Shown one piece after another: positions 6,795 through 14,950 of a stretch of 34,683 bases of DNA. Source of the DNA: an uncultured Collinsella sp. (GTDB lineage Bacteria > Actinomycetota > Coriobacteriia > Coriobacteriales > Coriobacteriaceae); NCBI GenBank assembly GCA_949294785.1, contig CASFIQ010000095.1, positions 1-34,683 on the forward strand, given 5' to 3'. Each line of letters opens with the position of its first letter. Positions within the stretch are counted from its first letter, which is position 1. The notes beneath the pieces were generated by a model that worked only from the letters and a program-made list of their open reading frames with translations, did no database searches and was not told the DNA's origin. Both the position numbers and the translations under genes were made by a program.

Positions 6795-9023
6795 ATGCAG
6801 CAGCCGAGTCCGACACAGCGTCGGCGCGATTCGAATATGCAGGGCACGGGCAGCGACCGCGCCGCGAGCCGCGGCCCATCCGCCACAGCCGGCCCAACCG
6901 CGCCGCACGCGCAGCGCCCGCCTCGCACCGCTCGCCCGATGCGCGACGCCCGCCCGTCCCGCATCGCACCCGGCGCACGCAACACGGCCCCGATGTCTGC
7001 CGGCGCGCCGACGGGTGCCGGTGCATCGACGCGGCGCATGCGCTACATCCCCGCGCTCGACGGCATCCGCGCCCTCGCCGTCATCGCGGTCGTCCTCTAC
7101 CATCTGCACCTTCCCGGCGCCGCAGGCGGCCTTTTGGGCGTGACCGTGTTCTTCGTCCTCTCGGGCTATCTCATCACCCGCCTTCTGGTCGCCGAGTTCT
7201 CGCAGACGGGCCGTATCGACTTCAAGGGCTTCTACACGCGCCGCGTGCGCCGCCTCGTGCCGGCAATCGTGGCGGTCGTGGTGGTGACGATCATCCTGTG
7301 CACCATCTTCAACCACGTGATGCTCACCAAGATGCGCCCCGACATCCTGCCGTCGCTCGTCTTCATCAACAACTGGTGGCAGATTCTGAACCAGGTCTCG
7401 TACTTCAACGCGGTGGGCGACCCGAGTCCCCTCACGCATTTCTGGTCGCTCGCCATCGAGGAACAGTTCTATCTGGTCTGGCCTCCGCTCATCTACCTGA
7501 TCATGCGGATGGGCGGGCGCCGCACGGCGCTGCGCCGCCTGGCGCTCGGCCTTGCCGTCTGCTCCATCGCGGCGATGTTCATCCTCTATAACCCCGCCGC
7601 CGACCCCAGCCGCGTGTACTACGGGACCGATACGCGCGCGTTTTCGATCCTGCTGGGCGCCTGGCTCGCCTTCATTCCCGAGGGACAACTGCGCCAGACG
7701 CCGGCCACGAGCACGCCGGCGCGCTTCGACGCGCTCGGCCTCGCCGCGATTGCGGGCCTGGTGCTCATGTGCGTCTTCGTTCCCGGCTACGCCTCTTTCC
7801 AGTACCGCGGCGGAACGCTTCTGACGACGCTGCTCACCCTGGTGCTCATCGCCGCGAGCGTGCAGGGCGACTCCGCGCTGGGTCGCGTGCTGTCGCTTCC
7901 GCCGCTCACGTGGTTGGGAACGCGCTCGTACAGCATCTACCTGTGGCACTACCCGCTCCTGCTGCTTATGAACCCGGTGGCGAACATCTCGGAGACCCCA
8001 TGGTGGATGACGCTCGTGCAGATCGCGATCGTGCTCGCCGTCTCCGAGGCCTCCTACCGCTTCATCGAGACGCCCTTCCGCCACGGAGCCGCCGGCCGCA
8101 TCTGGGCGCGCCTGAAAGAGCTGCGCTTCCGCCCCTCCGTCATCGCACGCGCCTACACGGTGCCCTGCGCGGCGATCGCCCTTGTGGCGGCCGTCGCCGT
8201 GGGAGGGCTCGCCTTCGTGCCGGACACCTCGGCGCTCTCGGAAGAGGGCGCGGCGCTGCTCAACCCTACGGAGGACACCGGGGCGGCAGCGGATTCCACC
8301 GAGTCGGGAGCGGACGACGTAGGCGGCGAGACGACGGAGGGAGACGCCTCCCCGGAGGCAGAAGCTACCGGACCGGAGGGTTCGAGCGGCGAGGTGGACC
8401 TCGATATGACCGGCTTCCCCCAAGGCGCTTACGACGTCCTCATGATCGGCGATTCGGTGTCGCTGCGGGCGGTCGACGCCTTCCAGGCGACCTTCCCGCA
8501 CGGGCACATCGATGCCGCCATGAACCGCCAATTCACCCAGGGTGAGGCCGCGTTCGAGAGCTATCTCGGCCAGAACCTCGCCGGCAAGATCGCCGTCTTC
8601 GCGTTGGGCACGAACGGCCTCGTTACCGCCGAGCAGATCGATTCGGTCATGGCGGACGTGGGCGACCGCCGCCTCGCCGTGTTCGTAACCACCAGGAGTC
8701 CCCAACCGTGGGTGCAGGCCACCAACGACGCCTTCTGGGCCGCCGCCGAGCGCTACCCGAACGTGCGCGTGGCGGACTGGTTCGGCCACAGCGCCGGACG
8801 CAACGACCTGTTCGACGGCGACGGCACGCATCTCTCCGCTTCCGGCGCGCAGGACTACGTCAATCTCATCTACGAGACGGTCAAAAACGACCTGCCCTTC
8901 CATATCGAAGACCATCAGGATCAGCCCGAGATCGCCAGCCTGCTTGGAGCGGTGCAGAACATCCGCGATGGCGTGCCCGCGTCCGCAGGGGCGGCCGCCA
9001 GCGAAGGTCTCCGCAACCACTAG
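6795..9023 (+). CDS. OatA-like acyltransferase: AT3 membrane domain plus SGNH domain
   Basis: The 742-residue membrane protein has the two-part layout of peptidoglycan O-acetyltransferases. After a basic, proline-rich cytoplasmic N-terminus (1-82), an acyltransferase-3 domain of about ten helices runs from 84 to about 430. It carries ALDGIRALAV, H103, FFVLSGYLIT and the HFWSLAIEEQFYLVWP signature at 215-230. One more helix (455-475) and an acidic low-complexity linker (480-540) lead to an extracellular SGNH domain with GDS at 552-554 (nucleophile S554) and DGTH at 676-679. By family knowledge, the membrane part passes acetyl groups across the membrane and the SGNH part attaches them to the cell wall or another glycan; the acceptor is inferred. 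The ATG at 6795 has only a distant GGAAAG, and an ATG at 6837 is an alternative. Confidence 0.85.
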   Translation: MQQPSPTQRRRDSNMQGTGSDRAASRGPSATAGPTAPHAQRPPRTARPMRDARPSRIAPGARNTAPMSAGAPTGAGASTRRMRYIPALDGIRALAVIAVVLYHLHLPGAAGGLLGVTVFFVLSGYLITRLLVAEFSQTGRIDFKGFYTRRVRRLVPAIVAVVVVTIILCTIFNHVMLTKMRPDILPSLVFINNWWQILNQVSYFNAVGDPSPLTHFWSLAIEEQFYLVWPPLIYLIMRMGGRRTALRRLALGLAVCSIAAMFILYNPAADPSRVYYGTDTRAFSILLGAWLAFIPEGQLRQTPATSTPARFDALGLAAIAGLVLMCVFVPGYASFQYRGGTLLTTLLTLVLIAASVQGDSALGRVLSLPPLTWLGTRSYSIYLWHYPLLLLMNPVANISETPWWMTLVQIAIVLAVSEASYRFIETPFRHGAAGRIWARLKELRFRPSVIARAYTVPCAAIALVAAVAVGGLAFVPDTSALSEEGAALLNPTEDTGAAADSTESGADDVGGETTEGDASPEAEATGPEGSSGEVDLDMTGFPQGAYDVLMIGDSVSLRAVDAFQATFPHGHIDAAMNRQFTQGEAAFESYLGQNLAGKIAVFALGTNGLVTAEQIDSVMADVGDRRLAVFVTTRSPQPWVQATNDAFWAAAERYPNVRVADWFGHSAGRNDLFDGDGTHLSASGAQDYVNLIYETVKNDLPFHIEDHQDQPEIASLLGAVQNIRDGVPASAGAAASEGLRNH

Positions 9024-9045
9024 GGAAACATCTGGGACGATCCCG

Positions 9046-9196
9046 GGTACAACTGGGGGCTTAGTGAGTGCGACGAGCGGATTCGACCGGGTATCCTGAA
9101 TATTGGCAACCGCGTGACCTGCTCAAATATTGCGTGCTCAGGCCGGCATACGCACCGAAACCGAAACAGCACACTCACTAAGCCCCGAGTTGCACC
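9046..9196. repeat. Inverted-repeat-bounded intergenic element (151 bp)
   Basis: Arms at 9046-9070 and 9172-9196 are reverse complements over 25 bases with two mismatches, enclosing 101 bases of non-coding DNA. The arms contain GGGCTTAGTGAGTG. The element sits between the convergent acyltransferase and Nramp genes. It has the size and form of a miniature inverted-repeat element or a long stem-loop. I see no clear target-site duplication, and its loop is too long for a simple terminator. The interior carries two AATATTG copies and two TGCTCA copies. Confidence 0.55.
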
Positions 9197-9251
9197 TGAA
9201 GGGCCTCATCGCAGGCAGAATGACCGCCTGCCGAGCAAATTGCGGGCTGTC

Positions 9252-9267
9252 GGCACCAGACGGTGCC
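9252..9267 (-). terminator. Weak hairpin just downstream of the Nramp gene
   Basis: GGCACC and GGTGCC flank a 4-base loop, a perfect 6-bp stem immediately after the stop codon of the Nramp-related gene on the minus strand. There is no T-tract, so a terminator function is only possible. Confidence 0.25.
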
Positions 9268-9274
9268 CGCCCGG

Positions 9275-10519
9275 TCACCAGCCCAGCAGCTGAAGCGCGA
9301 ACATGACGACCGTGAGCACGGTGATGAGGACGATCGTCGCCCAGGTGAGGGCGTTCCAAACCCTGCCGTTCGCCCAATTGCCCATGATCAGGCGATCGCT
9401 CGCGATGAACACAAGGAAGACCAGGAGCACCGGCAGCAGGATACCGTTGATCACTTGGGCGGACATCATGATGTCGAAGAGGTTGACCCCGGGCAAGATC
9501 ACGATCAGCGCCGAGACCACGATGATGCCCGTGATGATGCCGCGGTAGGCGGGCGCCTCGTCCCAGCTGCGGTCCGCGCCGCGCTCCCAGCCAAAGGCCT
9601 CGCAGATGGCGCTCGAGGTCACACCGGGCAGCACGCAGGCGGCAAGGAAGCTCGCCGCGACGAGGCCCGCGCCGAACAGCACCGTCGACCACTCGCCCAC
9701 GATCGGCTCGAGCGCGCGGGCGGCGTCCGCCGCGTCCGCGACCTCGATCCCGGCCGGCGCGAGCACCGACCCAGTGGTCACGATGATGAACCACGCGATG
9801 GCGCAGGCGAGCACGGACCCCGAGACGGAATCGATGCGCTGCAAGATGATGCCGGCCTCGTCGACGTTCTTGTCGACCACGTTGTTCTGCGCGAGGAAGA
9901 TCATCCACGGGGCGATGGTGGTACCGATGGTGGCGACCAGCAGCGACACGTATCCGGGCTCCGCCACGAGCTGCGGAGCGACCGTCGCCGCCGCGACCCG
10001 GCCCCAATCGGGCCCCACCATGAACGCCGCGACGACATAGGTGAGAAACACGCAGCTCACCAGCAGCAAAATCCGCTCGATGCGCTTGAAGCTCCCGCTC
10101 ATGGTGATCAGCCAGATGACGAGCCCCATCAGCGGCACCGATATCGTCGCGGGAACGCCGAAGAGCGCCAGGCCGCTTGCCAGGCCCGCGAACTCCGAGA
10201 TGGTGACCGCGGTGTTCGCGACGAGCAGCGCCCCCATGGCGAGCGCGCTGTTGCGCACACCGAACTTCTCGCGGATGAGCGAGGCGAAACCCTTGCCCGT
10301 AACGCAACCGGCGCGTGCCGCGGTCTCCTGCACCACGATCAGCAGCAGCGCCATGACCGGCAAGATCCACAGCGTGCGGTAACCGTAGGTGGCACCGGCG
10401 CTCGAATAGGTTGCGATTCCGCCCGCATCGTTGCCGGCAAGCGCCGCGAGAAGCCCCGGGCCCATGGCACCCAGCACGGCCACAAGCGTCAGGCGCTCGC
10501 CTGCATCCCGTCTCATCAC
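9275..10519 (-). CDS. Nramp-related Mg2+ transporter (NRMT-like)
   Basis: The 414-residue protein is an SLC11/Nramp-fold transporter with 11 or so helices. The key ion-site motifs differ from Mn/Fe Nramps. The helix-1 motif DPGN is DAGG (31-34), keeping the aspartate but losing the asparagine. The helix-6 MPH motif is IAPW (202-205), so the methionine that selects soft metals is alanine (A203). These replacements are what I recall of the NRMT branch, shown to carry Mg2+ in Clostridium acetobutylicum and studied structurally in Eggerthella lenta. Mg2+ uptake is therefore the likeliest function. The GTG at 10519 has AGGG at 7 bases; ATG at 10516 is equally possible. It follows the MgtE-like gene by 25 bases, in one operon. 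Confidence 0.82.
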   Translation of the reverse strand: MMRRDAGERLTLVAVLGAMGPGLLAALAGNDAGGIATYSSAGATYGYRTLWILPVMALLLIVVQETAARAGCVTGKGFASLIREKFGVRNSALAMGALLVANTAVTISEFAGLASGLALFGVPATISVPLMGLVIWLITMSGSFKRIERILLLVSCVFLTYVVAAFMVGPDWGRVAAATVAPQLVAEPGYVSLLVATIGTTIAPWMIFLAQNNVVDKNVDEAGIILQRIDSVSGSVLACAIAWFIIVTTGSVLAPAGIEVADAADAARALEPIVGEWSTVLFGAGLVAASFLAACVLPGVTSSAICEAFGWERGADRSWDEAPAYRGIITGIIVVSALIVILPGVNLFDIMMSAQVINGILLPVLLVFLVFIASDRLIMGNWANGRVWNALTWATIVLITVLTVVMFALQLLGW

Positions 10520-10544
10520 CTGCTCACCCTACCCGGTCCCGCAT

Positions 10545-12425
10545 CTATGCCAGCATGCTGAAGACGGCGAGCGTCGCAATGATAGAAAACGCCGCGCAGG
10601 CGACCACGACGGCACCGACGCTGAGCGCGGCACCCGAGGTGTTGAGGTCGTGCTCGTCGCGCCAGATCAAGACCTTCAGGAAGCCGACCGAGGATGCGCA
10701 GCACACGAAGACCACCGCGGCAGCGGCCATGAACGAGCACGAGAGCGCGGCGGCGGCCAGCGCCTCCGCCGAGAGGTCGGCACCACCGATCTGGGCGAGC
10801 ACCTCGTCGGGGAACGCCGCCCCCAAAACCAGCTGCGAGCACAGGTAGATGACGATGGCAAGGATCGCGCCCACCCCGGTGGTCTCCAAGAAGAAACCCA
10901 GGTAGGGCTTGGCATCATCCTCATGTTCGTCGTACTCCAGGTAGAAGTTGCGCGCAAACGACACGGTGCGCGCCGCGGCGATCAGCACCACGGGCATGGC
11001 GCACATGGGATAGACGAAATACCCCTCGAAACCGCCCAGCCAGCCCAAGGCCGCCGCGATGATCCCCGATGCGATCGCCCAGATGAGCAACCAGTACTGG
11101 CGGCGGGCGAACCAGCCGAACACGTGCATCGACTCGCCGGCACCGCCCTCGCCCGCGGAGACGCCGGCGATCTGGAGGTCCTCCTCGTGCTCCTCGGCGA
11201 TGACGTCGAGGGCGTCGTCGACGGTGACGATGCCGAGCACATGGCGCGCCTCGTCGCACACCGGGATGGCGACCAGGTTGTACTTGGTCATCTCCTCCGC
11301 CACGTCCTCCTGATCGAGGTCCGGCGCGACCCACACCACGTCGCGATACGCCAGATCGGAAAGGCGCGCGTCGTGATCGGCCACGATCAGCGTGCGCAGG
11401 CTGAGCACACCCGTAAGCGCCCCCGCGGGGTCGAGCGTGTAGACGTAGTAGACGCTCTCGAAGTCCTCGTCGAGCCTGCGAATCGCCTCGATCGCGTCGG
11501 CGACGGTCGCCGTCGCGGGCAGCGCCACGAACTCCGAGGTCATGATGCGGCCGGCGGTATCCTCCTCATACCCCAGCAGGGTACGGATCGCGCGCTCCTC
11601 CTGCACGCCCATAAGGCGCAGCAGCTTCTCCGCCTTCTCGTAATCGAGCTCCTCGATGAGCGCCGCGGCGTCATCGGGGTCCATGAGGGCGAGCATGCTC
11701 GATGCCTCGCGGTCGCTCATGCCCTCGAGGACCTCGGCCGCGAGCTCGTCGTCGTCGAACTCGCCGATCGCCTCGGCCGCCTGGGCGGTGTCGAGTTGCG
11801 CGAAGACCTGGCCGCGCAGGCGCGGATCGAGCTGCTCGATGATGTCGGCGATGTCGGCGGGATGCAGTTCGTCGAGCGTCTTATGCGAGACCGAGAGCTT
11901 GATGTTTTGCGTCGAGCGCTCCAGCAGGTCCATATAGGACCAGGCGATGATCTCCTCCTTGAGCGGGCGCCCCAGCGTCTTGGCTACGCGCACCGCCACG
12001 CGCTCGAGCGCGGGATGGAGCGAACGCAGAAGGCCGCGCGCGCCGACCTCGGCGCCCAGAAGGCGCAGCTGGCCGTCACCGGCCGAGGAGAGCTTGATAT
12101 CGTTCACGCGGACGACCTTCATGCCCTGGGTATCCACGATCTGCTTGTTCAAGATGTCGCGAGCGAGCAGCACCTCGTCGGGCTGCAGGTAGGAGAAGCG
12201 CACGTCCTTGTCGGCGGTCTTCAGGTGCACGCCGTCGTCGTCGACGCGCTCCACGTACTTGCGCCAGCTGATCATGAAGGGCGTCTTGCCCGGGCCCTGG
12301 AACGCGAGCGAGGTCACATGGGGGAAGACCTCGCCCGTGGCGATGCCGAGGTCGTTCACGACGCCGAGCCGCGTGCCCTGGGAATCGAGCACGGGAAGCT
12401 TGAGCATCTCGGATAGGTAGTTCAT
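10545..12425 (-). CDS. PRC/MgtE-N/CBS membrane protein, MgtE-like without recognisable pore motifs
   Basis: The 626-residue protein reads, in order: two PRC-barrel-like segments (about 1-80 and 85-165), an MgtE_N helical domain (184-285, LHPADIADIIEQLDP), a CBS pair (296-415) and about five C-terminal helices (443-465, 468-490, 508-530, 555-578, 598-622). The order and helix count match the Mg2+ channel MgtE. However, the helix-2/3 GGNxGxQ signature is absent, and the last helix has no aspartate where MgtE has its selectivity residue. It may therefore sense Mg2+ or nucleotides rather than conduct ions, and may gate its operon partner, the Nramp-related transporter; this is inference. The ATG at 12425 has AAGGAG at 4 bases. 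N-terminal PRC fusions to MgtE_N/CBS occur in actinobacteria. Confidence 0.8.
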   Translation of the reverse strand: MNYLSEMLKLPVLDSQGTRLGVVNDLGIATGEVFPHVTSLAFQGPGKTPFMISWRKYVERVDDDGVHLKTADKDVRFSYLQPDEVLLARDILNKQIVDTQGMKVVRVNDIKLSSAGDGQLRLLGAEVGARGLLRSLHPALERVAVRVAKTLGRPLKEEIIAWSYMDLLERSTQNIKLSVSHKTLDELHPADIADIIEQLDPRLRGQVFAQLDTAQAAEAIGEFDDDELAAEVLEGMSDREASSMLALMDPDDAAALIEELDYEKAEKLLRLMGVQEERAIRTLLGYEEDTAGRIMTSEFVALPATATVADAIEAIRRLDEDFESVYYVYTLDPAGALTGVLSLRTLIVADHDARLSDLAYRDVVWVAPDLDQEDVAEEMTKYNLVAIPVCDEARHVLGIVTVDDALDVIAEEHEEDLQIAGVSAGEGGAGESMHVFGWFARRQYWLLIWAIASGIIAAALGWLGGFEGYFVYPMCAMPVVLIAAARTVSFARNFYLEYDEHEDDAKPYLGFFLETTGVGAILAIVIYLCSQLVLGAAFPDEVLAQIGGADLSAEALAAAALSCSFMAAAAVVFVCCASSVGFLKVLIWRDEHDLNTSGAALSVGAVVVACAAFSIIATLAVFSMLA

Positions 12426-12714
12426 GGTGCTCCTTCGCACATCGGGCGCATCCGCCCAGCTGCCGGCGCGGGGCGCGACCGCCCGGCGTCGCATGATGTT
12501 CTGGGACGCGCGACCCGCGCGCAGCTGCGGCGCGGTCGCTCGGGTTCACCCCGGCGCGCGTCCCTATGGGGAGCACTCGCAGGGGTTACCGACTATGAGG
12601 TCGAGGTTTGGATTTCACCTGCTGCCTTTCTCGTAACCCTGCCGAACATGCCGCACGAAAACCACCCCGCACGACATGAGCGCCCGCCGCGTCGCGGAGG
12701 GCCTCATCACTATA
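12426..12714 (-). promoter_or_regulatory. Long structured 5' leader and -10 box of the Mg2+ operon
   Basis: A TATAGT -10 (plus-strand 12709-12714) predicts a leader of about 275 bases; no good -35 is visible. The leader can form a three-way junction: stem 12579-12589 with 12633-12642, plus hairpins 12590-12593/12600-12603 and 12604-12607/12617-12620. A second nested stem pairs 12503-12512 with 12555-12564. I looked for the M-box core (GGTGAGGCTCC) and did not find it. A Mg2+- or nucleotide-sensing leader is possible but unproven. The whole 321-base gap 12426-12746 holds no gene. Confidence 0.45.
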
Positions 12715-12746
12715 GCATCAGCGCACAGGATGCGCGCCGGTCAATC

Positions 12747-14150
12747 TCAGGATGCCGCGGCATCGCCGGCCGCATCCTCATCGGGAAGAACCGGCAGGGA
12801 CGCATCCTCGGGCATGGATACCTTCGCGGTGTCGACAGCGCCGGCGAGGTCCTCGTCGCTCGCGATGAGCTCTGAGACGGTGACGAGCTCGTAGCCCCCC
12901 TCCTGGAGGCGGTCGATAAGGTCGGGCAGCGCCTCCACCAGCTGGGCGCCGCAGGCGTCCGAATCGGTCAGCAGCACGATGTTGCCCGACCGCACCGAAC
13001 CCATCACGTTGGAGACCACGGTATCGGCACCGGGCATAAGCCAGTCCCCCGAGTCGACGTTCCACGAGATGACGGCGCTCATTAGGTCCATCGCCTGCGT
13101 CCAGGTCTCGTCATCGAACTCCGCGAAGGGCGCACGCAGAAGGCTCACGCGCTTGCCCGTCGCCGCCTCAATCGCATCGAAGCCCTGCGCGATCTGCGTG
13201 CGCACCTCATCGGCGGAGCGCCCGGTGAGCGCGACGTCGCTCATGGTGTTCGAGCCGATCTCCATCCCCGCCTGCGCGATCGCCGCGGCAGCCGACGGGT
13301 CGGCCTCAACCGCATCTCCTGAGAGGAAGAACGTCGCCTTCGCGCCCTTCTCCTCGAGGATGTCGAGCAGCTGCCGGGTATAGGAGCTCGGGCCCTCGTC
13401 GAACGTGAGGGCGACGACGGGTTTGTCCTGGGCGGGAAGCGCGGTGTTCTGCTGGACGACGGCGTTTTGAACCTCTTTCACCACGCCGCGGTCCGCGGTC
13501 TTGCCCGAGACCTCGCCGGTCCAGATCTCGCTGCGACCGGGGATGCCCCAGCTTTCCACATAGGCGATCGCACCCGTCCCATCGACGGTGAGCGTGGGTG
13601 CGATATCGGTCGCCTGGATGGAGTGCGGCTCGTAGACGTCGCCGCCGTCCTCGATGGTGAGCTCCTCCCCGCCGGTGAGCTCGATCTCGCCAAGTGCGGG
13701 CAGTTCGACCTCGTCGCCGTTGAGGGTCACGGTGTAGCGCATGCCGCCGCCGCGCTCGAGCACGCTGTCGTCGACGGCCAGAAGGTCGCCGGCCTCGTAG
13801 TCGTCGGCGAGGTTGTTGTCCTCGATGTAATGCTCGATCGTCGAGTTGATGCGCACGCCGACGGTCTCGCCGTTCACGGTGATATCGACCGAGCGGTTCA
13901 GGTACCAGATGACCGTTGCCATGAAGAACAGGAAGGCGCACCCGATCGCGATGAAGGCATAGGGCTTGCGCGCATTGCCGCTGCCCGCGCGGAACCCACG
14001 GCGGCGGCCGAAGCCCTGGCTGTGGTTCAGATAGCTCGCACCCGGACGGCGCGTCGTGCGCGCGCGACCGCCGGGCAGCTGGTAGCCGCCCGTGGAGCTG
14101 CGTCTCACCCGGGGGCGCTTGCGTGAATAGGAGGTGGTGTGTTTCAGCAT
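12747..14150 (-). CDS. NodB-fold (polysaccharide deacetylase-like) protein with degenerate active site
   Basis: The 467-residue protein has a basic cytoplasmic tail (1-63), one transmembrane helix (64-83), an extracytoplasmic beta-rich region (86-225) and a C-terminal NodB domain (244-430). The NodB motifs are recognisable but altered. TFDDGP is TFDEGP (D251, E252). The metal-binding H(S/T)xxH segment is SNTMSD (300-305), with both histidines replaced. RPPYG is RAPFA (339-343), WDVD is WNVD (363-366), and the LLHD histidine is T395 in LLTD. With the D-H-H metal site and the motif-5 histidine missing, ordinary metal-dependent deacetylation is unlikely. It may bind glycan or have another function. 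The ATG at 14150 has AGGAGA at 6 bases. It is the third gene of an operon with a PRC-barrel and a YtxH protein. Confidence 0.85.
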   Translation of the reverse strand: MLKHTTSYSRKRPRVRRSSTGGYQLPGGRARTTRRPGASYLNHSQGFGRRRGFRAGSGNARKPYAFIAIGCAFLFFMATVIWYLNRSVDITVNGETVGVRINSTIEHYIEDNNLADDYEAGDLLAVDDSVLERGGGMRYTVTLNGDEVELPALGEIELTGGEELTIEDGGDVYEPHSIQATDIAPTLTVDGTGAIAYVESWGIPGRSEIWTGEVSGKTADRGVVKEVQNAVVQQNTALPAQDKPVVALTFDEGPSSYTRQLLDILEEKGAKATFFLSGDAVEADPSAAAAIAQAGMEIGSNTMSDVALTGRSADEVRTQIAQGFDAIEAATGKRVSLLRAPFAEFDDETWTQAMDLMSAVISWNVDSGDWLMPGADTVVSNVMGSVRSGNIVLLTDSDACGAQLVEALPDLIDRLQEGGYELVTVSELIASDEDLAGAVDTAKVSMPEDASLPVLPDEDAAGDAAAS

Positions 14151-14182
14151 GCGGTTCTCCTCGCACCCTGTGGTCGCGTGCC

Positions 14183-14950
14183 TCAGCGCTTCTTCTTGAC
14201 CTGCTTTCCGCCCGGTGCGCCCGCGGCCTTCTTGAATTCGTCCTTGAACGCGCCGAACATGCCGCGCGTGCGCCCCAGCTGCCTGCCGACGGCGCGCGCG
14301 CCCTTCGTGACCGCGACGGAACCCTTCTCGTCGAGCACCTGGGCGCCCTGCTTGACCTTCTCGCCCACCACGGCGGTCGCCTCGCCGGCCTTCGCGGCGA
14401 CGCCGCCGGTCACCTCGAGCGCGGTGGCAGCGTCATCGACCACCATGCAGCCGGAGCGGTAGCCCGCGACCATGCGCGCGGGCACGTGGACGTCGCCCAG
14501 AAGCGCGCTCGCGGTTGCCCCGCGGGTCACCGCGAAATACTCGACGGCCCGCGTCTTGGGCGAGAAGCACGCGTCAGCGCAATATCCCAGGGGCTCGCCC
14601 GAGGCGCTCACCACGTCCATGCCGGTCCAGATGACGCAGGCGTCCAAATCGATTCCGAGCCGCTTGGCGGCTGGCTGGTCGAACGAATCGCGAGCATCGG
14701 TCACGGCGAGCGCGCCCTCGTAGATGTGGATGCGGTCGAACGCCGCGAAGCGGTCGGGGCGCTTCACCATGCCGGCGATCTCCGGCGGGGTAATCATGAA
14801 GCCCACCAGCTGGCTGCCGTCCTTGGTGAAGACGGGAAAATGCACGCGACCGAGCTTGCGCGGGTCGCGTGGCGTTCCATCCTTGTTGGTGCGCTTGCCC
14901 TCCGCCGGGGCGAGGTAGATCTTCTGCCCCTGGAAATCGGATGCGAGCAT
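14183..14950 (-). CDS. PRC-barrel domain protein
   Basis: The 255-residue protein has a PRC-barrel-like stretch at about 105-180 (GMDVVSASGEPLGYCADACFS, then VHVPARMVAG). An N-terminal half (1-100) of similar beta character may be a second, degenerate copy. The C-terminal 70 residues are alanine/lysine-rich, amphipathic and strongly basic, ending in VKKKR, as if to contact membrane, wall polymer or nucleic acid. No signal peptide or membrane helix is visible, so it is probably cytoplasmic. Its ATG overlaps the stop of the YtxH gene by one base (TAATG), and the NodB-like gene starts 32 bases after its stop, so the three are co-transcribed and partly coupled. The molecular function is unknown. 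Confidence 0.75.
   Translation of the reverse strand: MLASDFQGQKIYLAPAEGKRTNKDGTPRDPRKLGRVHFPVFTKDGSQLVGFMITPPEIAGMVKRPDRFAAFDRIHIYEGALAVTDARDSFDQPAAKRLGIDLDACVIWTGMDVVSASGEPLGYCADACFSPKTRAVEYFAVTRGATASALLGDVHVPARMVAGYRSGCMVVDDAATALEVTGGVAAKAGEATAVVGEKVKQGAQVLDEKGSVAVTKGARAVGRQLGRTRGMFGAFKDEFKKAAGAPGGKQVKKKR

Noticed and set aside
6534-9020. 828-residue open frame on the minus strand under the acyltransferase
   Set aside because: It is a histidine/arginine/alanine-rich shadow frame; the plus strand carries clear acyltransferase and SGNH motifs.
9252-9275. Attachment-site or tRNA-like remnant near the Nramp gene
   Set aside because: There is no tRNA sequence and no integrase gene; only a short hairpin is present.
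12426-12746. M-box, FMN or cobalamin riboswitch in the Mg2+ operon leader
   Set aside because: A GGTGAAATCC stretch recalls FMN and cobalamin motifs, but the surrounding conserved boxes and the M-box core are missing, so no known class is called.
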